DNA of 64,000 bases, from positions 1 through 64,000 of the forward strand of contig CACYMP010000010.1 of assembly GCA_902775565.1 (NCBI GenBank). Direction: 5' to 3'. The position numbers were made by a program, and so were the translations under genes. The DNA is from Oscillospiraceae bacterium. GTDB lineage: Bacteria; Bacillota; Clostridia; Saccharofermentanales; Saccharofermentanaceae. Shown here piece after piece: positions 50,977 through 59,922 of this stretch. Under the pieces are notes generated by a model. It saw only the letters and a list, made by a program, of their open reading frames with translations. It was not told the origin of the DNA and did not search any database. Positions within the stretch are counted from its first letter, which is position 1; each line of letters starts with the position of its first letter.

Positions 50977-51315
50977 TTATTCTGCTCTGCCCTTCTTTTC
51001 CCAAAGGGTAGAGATATCGTAGTTGGCGCGTTCCTCAGGATGGAAGATATGTACGACTACATCTTTGAGATCGATAAGGATCCAGCGGTCGCCTGACCTG
51101 CCTTCTATATGATCGGCCAGGATTCCGCAATCGTTCTTGAGTACGTATTCGACCTCATCTGCAAGAGCCTTGATCTGTGTTGTCGAGTTACCGCTGCAGA
51201 TAACGAAATAATCAGCGAGCGTTGTTTTGCCCGTGACATCTATGGTCTCGATATCGATACCCTTCTTTGAATCCAGAATCTCTACGATCTTATCGGCAAG
51301 TTCTTTGCTTTCCAT
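50977..51315 (-). CDS. rsfS: Ribosome silencing factor RsfS
   Basis: This 112-residue protein binds ribosomal protein L14 and blocks subunit joining when nutrients are scarce. The family signatures are TTLADYFVICSGNSTTQ, EGRSGDRWILIDLKDVVVHIF, and HPEERANYDI. AAGGAG precedes the ATG. It follows the nadD-yqeK fusion by 45 bases, the usual Bacillota neighbourhood (nadD, yqeK, rsfS). Confidence 0.95.
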   Translation of the reverse strand: MESKELADKIVEILDSKKGIDIETIDVTGKTTLADYFVICSGNSTTQIKALADEVEYVLKNDCGILADHIEGRSGDRWILIDLKDVVVHIFHPEERANYDISTLWEKKGRAE

Positions 51316-51360
51316 CTGTATCTCCTTAATGAATTATCGGGACAAAGCCCGTCTTTAGTA

Positions 51361-52596
51361 TTATTTAATCCCTAAATCACGAAGCATGTCAACAGTTGAA
51401 GGATGAGTAGGTCTTTCCTGTCTGTCGAATTTCCCCTTGATAGCGAGTGCTGTCATGCGGACAGCTTCATCAAGATCTGTCTGCGCCGCTTTCCTTATCG
51501 GCTCAAGATCCATGTAAGTCCTTGCAGGTTCTATCTTATCGGCAAGATAGACTATCTTCTCCAGAGCAGACATGCTGCCTCTTCCGGTCGTGTGATAACA
51601 GATGGCATCAAGGATCTCCCTGTCTTTCTCACCGAAGCCGTCACGCGCGAAAACCGCGCCCGCGGGCGAATGCAGGAGCTTTTTGTCGGTAAACAGGTCA
51701 CCGCAGTAATCAGCCGCCATCTCACGCTGGCTGTCGATATCAAGCTCCTTCGCGCAGTCATGGAGAGCACCCGCGATAAGAGCCTTGTCGGGATCTGCAC
51801 CGAACCTTACGGCAAGCTCAGCAGAAAGATATCCGACGTTCAGTGTGTGAAGGAGCCTTTTTTCGCCGAGGTAGGGATACATCCATACAGCGCTCTCGAA
51901 AAACCTCTCCTTTGCTTTATCACTGACACCTTTAAGCTTAGTCCTCTCAGTATAAAGAGCATGTGTAGCAATGAATTCACGTGCAGCTTCGGGAACCTGG
52001 GAAAAGTCACCTGTCTTAAGTATTTCCGATGAAGCGCACATAACGCCGTTGAGCCTGAAAGTCTCAACTCTTCCGCCAAGGTTCTCCCTGATGGATTCGG
52101 CTGCCTTGTCGACATCCACGCTGTCTCCCGGTCTTTTCGCGGCCAGGAGCGTCGCATGCCTCAAGATCTCTTCGGGTTTGTACCATGTCTCAAAGGTACC
52201 CAATGTGTCTGAGCCCATGATCCAGTAGTATTCGTGAGGACCTTCGGCCTTTTTCTTCTTAACGCCCTGCTCTGTAAGGAATCCGGTCATGTACTCCGGA
52301 TCCGTCATGAGCTCGAGCGTCATGCAGGTATAGCTTATTCCCTTGATGCCGAATTCGACGTCACTTACGAATATGGATCTCCCGCCGTCCTTCTCCGGGA
52401 GAGAATCGCGGACAGCCTTGGTCATATAGAACCGGTAAGGTGCCGGAAGCGTCATGGAATTGAGCTTGAAGGAATTCTTTACCGACGGGACGATTATCAC
52501 GCAGTCAACAAATCCTGAAGCCAGGGCATCCCTGACAAGAGCGATATGGCCGTTATGAACCGGATCGAACGATCCGCCGTATATGCCTATTTTCAT
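51361..52596 (-). CDS. nadD: NadD nicotinate-nucleotide adenylyltransferase fused to YqeK HD-domain hydrolase
   Basis: This 411-residue fusion has an N-terminal nucleotidyltransferase (residues 1-205; GGSFDPVHNGH and the late CASSEILKTGD that makes NaAD) and a C-terminal HD domain (about 225-411; KRLLHTLNVG, LHDCAKEL, ICYHTTGRGSM, LADKIEP) that resembles YqeK, a diadenosine tetraphosphatase. In many Bacillota these are adjacent genes; here they are one frame. Its first bases overlap the purD stop by 4 bases. With nadE it completes the NAD steps. Confidence 0.92.
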   Translation of the reverse strand: MKIGIYGGSFDPVHNGHIALVRDALASGFVDCVIIVPSVKNSFKLNSMTLPAPYRFYMTKAVRDSLPEKDGGRSIFVSDVEFGIKGISYTCMTLELMTDPEYMTGFLTEQGVKKKKAEGPHEYYWIMGSDTLGTFETWYKPEEILRHATLLAAKRPGDSVDVDKAAESIRENLGGRVETFRLNGVMCASSEILKTGDFSQVPEAAREFIATHALYTERTKLKGVSDKAKERFFESAVWMYPYLGEKRLLHTLNVGYLSAELAVRFGADPDKALIAGALHDCAKELDIDSQREMAADYCGDLFTDKKLLHSPAGAVFARDGFGEKDREILDAICYHTTGRGSMSALEKIVYLADKIEPARTYMDLEPIRKAAQTDLDEAVRMTALAIKGKFDRQERPTHPSTVDMLRDLGIK

Positions 52597-53855
52597 TTGT
52601 TGCCCAGTGTACGTCCGATGTCGTGTCTGTAATGCATATCCTGGAAGGAGATCTTTGCTACTCCTTCGTATGCGGAATCGATCGCCTCGTCAGGCGTTGC
52701 ACCCTCGCCGTAAACGCAGAGAACGCGTCCGCCGCTTGTAACGAGCTTTCCGTCATCGGTAAGCTTTGTGCCGGCCTGGAAAACAATATGTCCGCACTCT
52801 TTTATGCCGGTGATCTCATATCCCTTCTTGTAGCTTAAAGGATATCCGCCGGAAGCCATAACGACTACACAGGAGCAGCAGTCTTTCCACTTGATATCGA
52901 TCTTATCGAGATTGCCGTCGATGCACGCATCGATTATTTCCATGAAATCAGTCTCGAGTCTGGGAAGGATAGCCTGTGCCTCGGGATCGCCGAATCTGCA
53001 GTTATATTCAACTACCTTGGGTCCTTCAGGTGTGAGCATGAGTCCGAAATAGACTACGCCCTTGAAGGGCCTGCCCTCAGCGATAAGTGCCTTCATTGTG
53101 GGCTCTACGATCTCATCGTAGATCCTCTTGTTATCTGCATCAGTGAGGTCAGCACCGGGTGTAACGGCTCCCATTCCTCCGGTGTTCAGACCTTCGTCAT
53201 GATCATTGGCTCTCTTATGGTCACGGGATGAGATCATGGGGATGCATGTCTTACCGTCAGCGAAAGCAAGAAGGGTCATCTCAGGACCGGTCATGAACTC
53301 TTCGATAACTACGGTATTGCCCGCGCTGCCGAACTTGTGATCAGACATCATCTCGTGGACAGCGGTCTTAGCTTCATCTATGGTCTGTGCAATGATTACG
53401 CCCTTTCCGAGCGCAAGACCGTCTGCCTTGATAACGATCGGAGCCTTCTGGGTATCAAGATATTCCAAAGCCTTTGCTTCATCATCGAAAAGCTCGTATT
53501 TTGCCGTCGGGATGTTGTACTTCTTCATGAGACCCTTGGAGAAAGCCTTGGAACCCTCAATGATAGCCGCATTCGCGTTAGGTCCGAAAGCACGCAGCCC
53601 TGCCGCCTGCATCTTATCGACCATACCGAGTACGAGCGGATCGTCAGGTGCTACGAAAACAAGATCGAACTTCTCTTCTTTCGCGTATTCGACCATGGCG
53701 TCGACATCGGTAGCGCCTATGTTCTTGCAGGTCGCTATCTCGGCGATTCCGCCGTTACCGGGAGCGCAGTAAAGCTCCGTAACCTTGGGACTCTTCTTAA
53801 GAGCAGTGCAGATTGCATGTTCTCTTCCGCCGCCGCCGACAACCAATACCTTCAT
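52593..53855 (-). CDS. purD: Phosphoribosylamine-glycine ligase
   Basis: This 420-residue ATP-grasp enzyme makes GAR, the second step of purine synthesis. The N-terminal GGGGREHAI loop, IKADGLALGKGV, and FGDPEAQAILPRL (metal-binding Glu region) are present. The ATG at 53855 follows GGAGG; an upstream Met at 53897 is rejected. It is 40 kb from the purE-to-purH operon and is coupled by overlap to nadD. PurD would use the product of the unusual PurF. Confidence 0.95.
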   Translation of the reverse strand: MKVLVVGGGGREHAICTALKKSPKVTELYCAPGNGGIAEIATCKNIGATDVDAMVEYAKEEKFDLVFVAPDDPLVLGMVDKMQAAGLRAFGPNANAAIIEGSKAFSKGLMKKYNIPTAKYELFDDEAKALEYLDTQKAPIVIKADGLALGKGVIIAQTIDEAKTAVHEMMSDHKFGSAGNTVVIEEFMTGPEMTLLAFADGKTCIPMISSRDHKRANDHDEGLNTGGMGAVTPGADLTDADNKRIYDEIVEPTMKALIAEGRPFKGVVYFGLMLTPEGPKVVEYNCRFGDPEAQAILPRLETDFMEIIDACIDGNLDKIDIKWKDCCSCVVVMASGGYPLSYKKGYEITGIKECGHIVFQAGTKLTDDGKLVTSGGRVLCVYGEGATPDEAIDSAYEGVAKISFQDMHYRHDIGRTLGNK

Positions 53856-53893
53856 AACAGATCCTCCGATAAGATGGATTAATAACAAAATTC

Positions 53894-53909
53894 GCACGGA
53901 ATCCCGTGC
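53894..53909 (-). terminator. Weak terminator after the GNAT gene
   Basis: GCACGG and CCGTGC (53909-53904 with 53899-53894) around GATT, followed by GAATTTTGTT on the minus strand. The U-run is interrupted, so termination may be partial. Confidence 0.5.
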
Positions 53910-53948
53910 TATAAAATCATATCACAAATCAAAGAGATTATTCGGAAG

Positions 53949-54422
53949 TTAAAGCACGATTTCCATGCCGTATTTGAGAACGGAAAAGCCCATTGCCTCA
54001 TAGAAGGCCTTTGCACTGTCATTGCCCTCCCAGACGTTGAGCGTCATGTCGTAGCATCCGTTCTTTTTCGCAAATTCCTTTACGTGGCTGAATATCTCGG
54101 TCCCTACATGTCTGCCTCTGGCCTTTTCGTCAACGCAGATATCGTCAAGATAAAGAGTTTTCACGGGCTGGAGCGAATGACCGTGCTTCTTTTCAAATAC
54201 CGCGAAGCAGTATCCGAGCATGACTTCGGAGTTTACGTCCTCATAGCAGACAAATACGGGTGTCTCATCGCTCTCTATAATGGCTTTGATCTCTTCGTCC
54301 GTGTATTTTCTCAAGTCGTGCACGAAAAGATCAGGCCTTATGTCCGCGTGGACATTATTGACCTGATACAAGAGTCTTGCTATTTCGGGAATATCCTTTG
54401 AAACTGCCCTTCTTACAAACAT
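53949..54422 (-). CDS. GNAT-family N-acetyltransferase
   Basis: This 157-residue acetyltransferase has the GNAT motif A (LDDICVDEKARGRHVGTEIF; the R-G-X-X-G-T acetyl-CoA loop) and motif B (ALNVWEGNDSAKAFYEAMGF in type; Asn-X5-Ala-X2-Phe). The N-terminal PEIARLLYQVNNVH region is as in the family. The acceptor substrate is unknown. It starts 3 bases after the hom stop without a clear ribosome-binding site, so it probably depends on hom translation. Confidence 0.88.
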   Translation of the reverse strand: MFVRRAVSKDIPEIARLLYQVNNVHADIRPDLFVHDLRKYTDEEIKAIIESDETPVFVCYEDVNSEVMLGYCFAVFEKKHGHSLQPVKTLYLDDICVDEKARGRHVGTEIFSHVKEFAKKNGCYDMTLNVWEGNDSAKAFYEAMGFSVLKYGMEIVL

Positions 54423-54425
54423 CGC

Positions 54426-55613
54426 TTATTTGAGGTAGTGCATCCACTTAGCACCGGGAATACCGGCAATTAAGCGGTCGATGTCCTTATGAGCGATGTC
54501 ATTAACGATAACGGCGCCGTCAAGACGGACAGAATCATATTCGGAGAATGCGGTAACAGGGATCTCGGGCGCTCTTACCACGATCGATGCTTTTACATCG
54601 TCATATGCTTCGATAGCCTCGCCCTTATCCTCCCAGAGTCTGGAATCAGGCATCTTGTCTCCTGCAGCAGCTTCAAGGATGTCTCCGCAGACAGCTGAAG
54701 CCGTGGGAACTGCACCTGCGCCCTGACCGTAGAAAAGCGACTCGCCCAAAGCGTTGCCCTCGACCATTATCGCGTTAAATACGCCTTCGACGGAAGCGAT
54801 AAGGCTTGAACGTGAAACATATGTCGGAGCGACATATGCTACGGGCTTTGAGCCTTCCTTATTCTCGAAAAGCGCAATGAGCTTAAGTTCACATCCGATC
54901 TTCTTTGCAAACTCGATATCATCGGTCGTGATCTCCGTAATACCCTTTGCATCGATCGAAGAAGGAGCGACATATGTGCCGTCGAGAGCAATCGTGGAAA
55001 GGATCGAAAGCTTTCTCTGTGCATCGATACCCTCAAGATCGGCAGCGGGATTAGCTTCCGCGTAGCCGTTCTGCTGAGCCTGTGATACAGCCTCTTCAAG
55101 GCTGATGCCGTTATCCTTCATCTGCGTGAGGATATAGTTCGTTGTTCCGTTAACGATACCTGCAATGCGGACTACCTTGTTAGCGGCAAGGCATCTGTAC
55201 AAAGGCCTGATTATAGGGATACCTCCGCCGACTGCAGCCTCAAAGAGATACTGGCATCCGTTTTCTTTCGCGATCTTGAGGAGCTCCACACCGTGTGTTG
55301 AGACAAGCTCCTTATTTGACGTAACTACAGTAATACCGGCGGAAAGCGCTCTTTTCGTGTATTCGTAAGCTACCCTTGCGCCGCCGATCGTCTCTACTGC
55401 GATCTTGATGTCCTTGTCACCGAATACTTCATCAGCATTATGTGTAACCCTGTCAGCAAAAGGGCTGTCAGGAAAATCCCTGAGATCAAGGATATGCTTA
55501 ACATAGATCTCTGTGCCGGTGCGCCTTGCGATCTCTTCCTTGTTCATTTCAAGAACCTTTGCGGTTCCCGCTCCGACTACACCAAATCCGAGGATAGCGA
55601 TATCCGTTCTCAT
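54426..55613 (-). CDS. hom: Homoserine dehydrogenase
   Basis: This 395-residue enzyme reduces aspartate semialdehyde to homoserine in the threonine/methionine pathway. The N-terminal ILGFGVVGAGTAKVL binds NAD(P)H. SNKELVSTHG (catalytic Lys region), the GGGIPIIRPL segment, and GNTT-like GIVNGTTNYILTQM are family marks. A C-terminal ACT-like tail is present and may bind threonine. GGAGG precedes the ATG. pheB lies 16 bases ahead, and they form an operon. Confidence 0.95.
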   Translation of the reverse strand: MRTDIAILGFGVVGAGTAKVLEMNKEEIARRTGTEIYVKHILDLRDFPDSPFADRVTHNADEVFGDKDIKIAVETIGGARVAYEYTKRALSAGITVVTSNKELVSTHGVELLKIAKENGCQYLFEAAVGGGIPIIRPLYRCLAANKVVRIAGIVNGTTNYILTQMKDNGISLEEAVSQAQQNGYAEANPAADLEGIDAQRKLSILSTIALDGTYVAPSSIDAKGITEITTDDIEFAKKIGCELKLIALFENKEGSKPVAYVAPTYVSRSSLIASVEGVFNAIMVEGNALGESLFYGQGAGAVPTASAVCGDILEAAAGDKMPDSRLWEDKGEAIEAYDDVKASIVVRAPEIPVTAFSEYDSVRLDGAVIVNDIAHKDIDRLIAGIPGAKWMHYLK

Positions 55614-55628
55614 ATATGTACCTCCAAA

Positions 55629-56075
55629 TTATTCCCTGCTTAATATCTCGCACTTTCTTACGCCTGCGAGTTTTGCTATATCCTTCAGGATGTCATCTAC
55701 CGTTCCGAACATCGATACGGTCTCGATGGAGATTGAAATGTCCGCGAGTCCGTTGATCGGGATGTTCTGGTTTATCGTAAGAATATTAGCGTGCGAATCA
55801 GCAATTATGGTAATTATCGACGACAAGATGCCCTGGAAGTTCTCGACTGTAATAAGGAGCGTGACCTTTTTGCCTGAAGTCGCCTCATAGAAAGGCATTA
55901 CGGAATCCTTATACTTATAATAGGCGCTGCGTGAAAGACCGGTCTTGCGGACAGCCTCGTTGACCGATACGGATTCGCCCGTATTGAGACGCTGCTTGAC
56001 TTCCATAACCTTTATGAAAACCTCAGGGAGCACTCTCCTGTCAACCAGATAATATTCCGGGATGTCGTTGTCCAT
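55629..56075 (-). CDS. pheB: ACT-domain protein PheB
   Basis: This 148-residue protein of the UPF0735 family has an N-terminal helix-turn-helix-like part (VNEAVRKTGLSRSAYYKY) and a C-terminal ACT domain (VTLLITVENFQGILSSIITIIADSHANILTINQ) that senses amino acids. Family members neighbour hom or pheA in Bacillota, and here hom follows. The ATG at 56075 has a GAGG site; an upstream Met is rejected. A promoter (56163-56135) and a 17-bp palindrome lie ahead. Confidence 0.9.
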   Translation of the reverse strand: MDNDIPEYYLVDRRVLPEVFIKVMEVKQRLNTGESVSVNEAVRKTGLSRSAYYKYKDSVMPFYEATSGKKVTLLITVENFQGILSSIITIIADSHANILTINQNIPINGLADISISIETVSMFGTVDDILKDIAKLAGVRKCEILSRE

Positions 56076-56099
56076 TTTTAACCTCTGTTTCTGCAGACA

Positions 56100-56116
56100 G
56101 TCCACCAATGGTGGAC
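56100..56116. promoter_or_regulatory. 17-bp palindrome in the pheB-hom leader, candidate operator
   Basis: GTCCACC-AAT-GGTGGAC lies 19 bases downstream of the -10 and 25 bases ahead of the pheB start. PheB itself or a repressor could bind here. No second copy was seen in the window. Confidence 0.65.
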
Positions 56117-56134
56117 ACTTGTACGTGCCCGACA

Positions 56135-56163
56135 ATATTAGCATGATATCCGCAGTATTTCAA
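56135..56163 (-). promoter_or_regulatory. Promoter of pheB-hom
   Basis: TTGAAA (56163-56158), a 17-base spacer and TAATAT (56140-56135) on the minus strand. Confidence 0.7.
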
Positions 56164-56173
56164 CAAAGAATTA

Positions 56174-56770
56174 TTATTTTTCTTTAGAAAGCTCTTCAAC
56201 CATCTTTCTTAAGGCTCTTCCCCTGTGGCTGATAGAGTTCTTCTGCTCGGGAGGCATCTGGGCAGTGGTCATGCCGAATTCGGGAACATAAAAGATAGGA
56301 TCATACCCGAAGCCGTTCTCACCCGCAGGCTTTTCGTGAAGGACTCCTTCACATTCGCCCCTTACGGTAAAGCTTGTTCCGTCAGGCCTTACTACTGCGA
56401 CCGCACAGACAAAGCGCGCAGTCCTCTTCTCTTCGGGTACTTCCTCGAGCATTGAGAAGATCTTTGCAAATTTCTCCGGATATGTGGAGTTCTCTCCGCA
56501 AAAACGAGCGGAATAAATGCCCGGAGCGCCGTCCAACGCATCAATGCAAAGCCCGGAGTCATCCGCCATGACATAATCATCAGGTTTTGCAAGAGCATGA
56601 ACTGCCTTTGCCTTGATAAGAGCATTCTCTTCAAATGTCTTTCCGTCCTCGATTATATCGGCCTTTATCCCGGCTTCCTTCATGGAAACGGCCCTGTAGC
56701 CCGTTCCCTCAAGGATCTCGTCGATCTCTCTTACCTTATCTTCGTTGGATGTGGCAATAACTAACCTCAT
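56174..56770 (-). CDS. rdgB: Non-canonical purine NTP pyrophosphatase (RdgB/HAM1)
   Basis: This 198-residue enzyme hydrolyses XTP, ITP and dITP to keep them out of DNA and RNA. It has SNEDKVREI, DYVMADDSGLCIDALDGAPGIYSARF, GENGFGYDPIFY and the terminal SHRGRALRKM, all family marks. The ATG at 56770 follows GGAGG. It overlaps the methyltransferase stop by 4 bases and belongs to the argS-to-rdgB run. Confidence 0.95.
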   Translation of the reverse strand: MRLVIATSNEDKVREIDEILEGTGYRAVSMKEAGIKADIIEDGKTFEENALIKAKAVHALAKPDDYVMADDSGLCIDALDGAPGIYSARFCGENSTYPEKFAKIFSMLEEVPEEKRTARFVCAVAVVRPDGTSFTVRGECEGVLHEKPAGENGFGYDPIFYVPEFGMTTAQMPPEQKNSISHRGRALRKMVEELSKEK

Positions 56771-58212
56771 ATAAGCCTCCATGCTTTCGGATACATATTC
56801 TTTATCTGGGTTCCGCCGATCTTGCCGAATCCGAGCGGCGCGTCTTCCACTCCGACAACAACGGTTCCGCTGCCGGTAATGCCGTCTTCCGGCATGACCT
56901 GTATGGTCTCGCCCTTGAGATATCTTTCGAGCCTCGGATCGTCGAATCCCAGAGCAAGATAGCACCCGGGCTTAATGATATCACGCGTAAGCGCAAGAGC
57001 TATGCTGTTTGATGGCGCGAAAACGCTCTTTCCCGAATTCGTAAGTCTGCAGTCGCCGATATAAAGTCCCGTCTTGCAGACTTTGAGTCCTTTGAAAAGA
57101 TTCTCGTCAAAATCGATAAGAAAGATGCCGCCCGCGTGATTTGTAAATGGTACGCGCGTTAAAGCTTCAATACCCTCATCCGTAAGGATCTCGGCAAGAA
57201 ATTCCCTCGCTAAGTCAAAGCCTCTTCTTTCGGTCGCTTTCAAAGGCTTGCCCGAACGCACGAAAGACAAAGGCTGACGGCTATTGCCGGTCTTTTCGCC
57301 CTTGATAAGATGCGCGCAGAAATGCCCGTCACCTCTGTTAAGATGCGGCCAGATCCTCATCGTACCGTTGGGATTATGCGTAATGCCCTTTATCTCCGGA
57401 TGCGGAACTATCCTGTATGAAGGATGTTCTTTCATGAACGAGCTTATCATGAGCTCGTCTTCTTCCTCGCAGAAAGTGCATGTCGAATAGACGATCTCTC
57501 CGCCCTCGCGAAGGCATTTATCGGCTGCCTCGAGTATTGTTTTCTGGACCGGAACTATGGAATCCGGACCATATTTTTCATAGCTCGCGCAGGCTGAACG
57601 GTCACGTCTGAACATGCCCTCGCCCGAACACGGAGCATCGATCAGGATCTTGTCAAAGAAGCCCGGAAGCCTTTTTGCTATGTTGTCCGGGTTCTCGTTG
57701 AGTATTACGGAATTGGTGATTCCCGATCTTTCAATATTACGCAGGAGCGCCTTGGATCTTTCGTAGTTGATCTCGTTTGCGACCAGCAGTCCCTCACCTT
57801 TGAGGTCTTCGCCTAGGCGGCAGGCCTTGCCTCCGGGTGCTGCGCACATATCGAGCACTATCTCTCCGGGCTTTGCCGAAAGCACCTGCGCCGGAAGCAT
57901 TGCGGAAGGCTCCTGGGGATAGAAAACGCCCGCGTGATATAGCGGATTTCTTCCGGTCTTCCTTGTGTCATCAGTATCTTCGCTCAGATAATAACCGCCG
58001 TCGCACCATTCAACGGGATCAAGAGCCGTAAACGAGGGATCTATGTGCTTAATAAGTTTCTCATGCTGCGCGGGAACAGTCTTCGTGCGCGAGAATCTTA
58101 CCCCGTGGAGCGGGATCTTATCAAAGCTCTCATAAAAGCCCTCCGAAGGGACTTCGGGATGGCGCGCGAAAAAGGAATCCGTCTCGGCTATGAACTTTTC
58201 GGGCAGCTTCAT
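56767..58212 (-). CDS. rsmF: RsmF/NOL1-NOP2-Sun-family rRNA (cytosine-C5) methyltransferase
   Basis: This 481-residue SAM-dependent enzyme methylates cytosine in RNA. The SAM loop VLDMCAAPGGKACRL, and IDAPCSGEGMFRR with the release Cys and ESTCTF with the nucleophile Cys (YSTCTFCEEE) are present. A C-terminal extension of about 180 residues including GDGHFCAHLIKG and YLALGFDD fits the RsmF class. It overlaps the peptidase gene ahead and rdgB after it by 4 bases each. Confidence 0.9.
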   Translation of the reverse strand: MKLPEKFIAETDSFFARHPEVPSEGFYESFDKIPLHGVRFSRTKTVPAQHEKLIKHIDPSFTALDPVEWCDGGYYLSEDTDDTRKTGRNPLYHAGVFYPQEPSAMLPAQVLSAKPGEIVLDMCAAPGGKACRLGEDLKGEGLLVANEINYERSKALLRNIERSGITNSVILNENPDNIAKRLPGFFDKILIDAPCSGEGMFRRDRSACASYEKYGPDSIVPVQKTILEAADKCLREGGEIVYSTCTFCEEEDELMISSFMKEHPSYRIVPHPEIKGITHNPNGTMRIWPHLNRGDGHFCAHLIKGEKTGNSRQPLSFVRSGKPLKATERRGFDLAREFLAEILTDEGIEALTRVPFTNHAGGIFLIDFDENLFKGLKVCKTGLYIGDCRLTNSGKSVFAPSNSIALALTRDIIKPGCYLALGFDDPRLERYLKGETIQVMPEDGITGSGTVVVGVEDAPLGFGKIGGTQIKNMYPKAWRLI

Positions 58213-59921
58213 AAGTTAAGGAACTCCGCGGTGCTGTAAGCCAAACGCTTGATAACGTCGGTGTTGAACGGCGATTCGAGATGTGCGCCCTTAAGGAGCG
58301 CCAAGAACGTATCGCTTCCGCCCATCGTGCAGAGATCGTTATACTTCGCAAGAGCCGACTTCATGTCAATTCTTGATTCGTCCCAGAGCTCGAGCGCGCA
58401 GATCTGCGAGAGGCAGTAATCGATGTAGTAGAACGGCGTCGTAAAGATGTGGTCCTTCTTCATCCAGGCTCCTCCCATCGCGTGGAACGGCGTCTGTGCC
58501 TCATCGTAGTTTATGTAAGGCTGATAGCGGGACTCAAGTTCTTTCCATACCGCATGACGCTCATCGGGCGTAAGCTCGGGCTTGTCATAGACAACATGCT
58601 GGAACTCATCGACCATACAGCCGTAAGGCAGGAACAGCAGTCCGTCAGTCATGTGAAGCTCCGTATACTGCTCGGCCCTGTCGCCGTAGAAGATGTTCAT
58701 GTAAGGGTATGACATGTATTCCATTGCGGTCGAGTGGATCTCGCATGTCTCGAGCGTGGGTGAAAGGCACTCAACGAACGGTGAAGATTCCGCACCCTGA
58801 AGAGCCGCATATGCATGTCCGCCCTCGTGAATGACCGTGGCGACGTCGTCATAGGTGCCGTTGCCGTTCATGAAAACGAACGGGATGCAGTAATCTTCCA
58901 GATACATGCAGTAGCCGCCCGTGGACTTGTTAGGACGCGAAAGGATATCCGTAAAGCCGTGGGACGAAAGAACATCAAAGAAACTCGGGCTCATGCCGAA
59001 CATCTTGCGGAAGAAATCGCCTGCCGCCCTCTCATATGAATCCTTGGATACTTTCGGAGTCGGGTTACCGCCCTTGAAAAGGCATGGCAGATCGTAGAAC
59101 ATCAGCTCTCCGACGCCTAATCTCTCCCTTTGCAGATTTCTTATCTGTTTGGTCAGGGGGACAATATACTTGAGGATATTCTCCCTGAACGTCTCAACGT
59201 CTTTTCTGGTATAGTCGTAGCGCTCCATGCGCTTGTAGCCGAGCTCTGTGAAAGTGTTGTAGCCGAGCTTTTGAGCAGCCTGAGTCCTCACCTTGACGAG
59301 ATCGTCAAAGATCCTGTCATAAGTCTCTCTTCTGCCCTGATAGTAGACATCGAGAGCCCTGTGCGCTTCCTTACGGACATTTCTGTCGGTGGATTCGAGA
59401 TAAGGAACGAGAAGGCTTAAGTTGAGTTTCTTTTTGCCGAATGCTATCTCAGCCTCCGACTGAAGCTGCGAATACTCGTTCTCGAGCGAAGCTTCCCTGG
59501 CAAGTTCGTCCAATACTTCCGAAGAAACGATCTCCTTCTGGTTCTTTGCCTTACGGAAGATCATGTCTCCGTATTTCTCCCTCAGAAGATCGGCAACCGG
59601 ACAGTTCAAGAGTCCTGTCATGAAAGCCGAAGCAAGCTCTTCAACCCTTGCTCCCGCGTCTTCGAAAAACTCTATCTCATCGCGGTAGAACTCGTTTGAT
59701 GTATCGATATCATGAAGGATCTGGCAGAGCGCATAGGATGTATCGAAAGCGCTTATCGCCATCTCGTACTCTCCTATCGCCTCATCGGCAGCCTCAACCG
59801 TCTTGGCGGTCATGAGCCTGAGCCTGACGCCCCTGACCAGCTCGGTAAACTTGTCGAGGTCCGGTCTTATGTATTTGACGTCCTTAAAATCGGGCACTCC
59901 GCCCATTACTTCATCAGACAT
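58209..59921 (-). CDS. M3-family oligoendopeptidase
   Basis: This 570-residue cytoplasmic zinc metallopeptidase cleaves short peptides. The zinc motif is HEGGH in VIHEGGHAYAAL (near residue 365), with a further Glu in SPTLETCEIHSTAMEYM. The remainder is helical, as in oligopeptidase F. There is no signal peptide. It starts one base after the argS stop (TGATATG) and overlaps the methyltransferase gene. Confidence 0.9.
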   Translation of the reverse strand: MSDEVMGGVPDFKDVKYIRPDLDKFTELVRGVRLRLMTAKTVEAADEAIGEYEMAISAFDTSYALCQILHDIDTSNEFYRDEIEFFEDAGARVEELASAFMTGLLNCPVADLLREKYGDMIFRKAKNQKEIVSSEVLDELAREASLENEYSQLQSEAEIAFGKKKLNLSLLVPYLESTDRNVRKEAHRALDVYYQGRRETYDRIFDDLVKVRTQAAQKLGYNTFTELGYKRMERYDYTRKDVETFRENILKYIVPLTKQIRNLQRERLGVGELMFYDLPCLFKGGNPTPKVSKDSYERAAGDFFRKMFGMSPSFFDVLSSHGFTDILSRPNKSTGGYCMYLEDYCIPFVFMNGNGTYDDVATVIHEGGHAYAALQGAESSPFVECLSPTLETCEIHSTAMEYMSYPYMNIFYGDRAEQYTELHMTDGLLFLPYGCMVDEFQHVVYDKPELTPDERHAVWKELESRYQPYINYDEAQTPFHAMGGAWMKKDHIFTTPFYYIDYCLSQICALELWDESRIDMKSALAKYNDLCTMGGSDTFLALLKGAHLESPFNTDVIKRLAYSTAEFLNL

Positions 59922-59922
59922 A

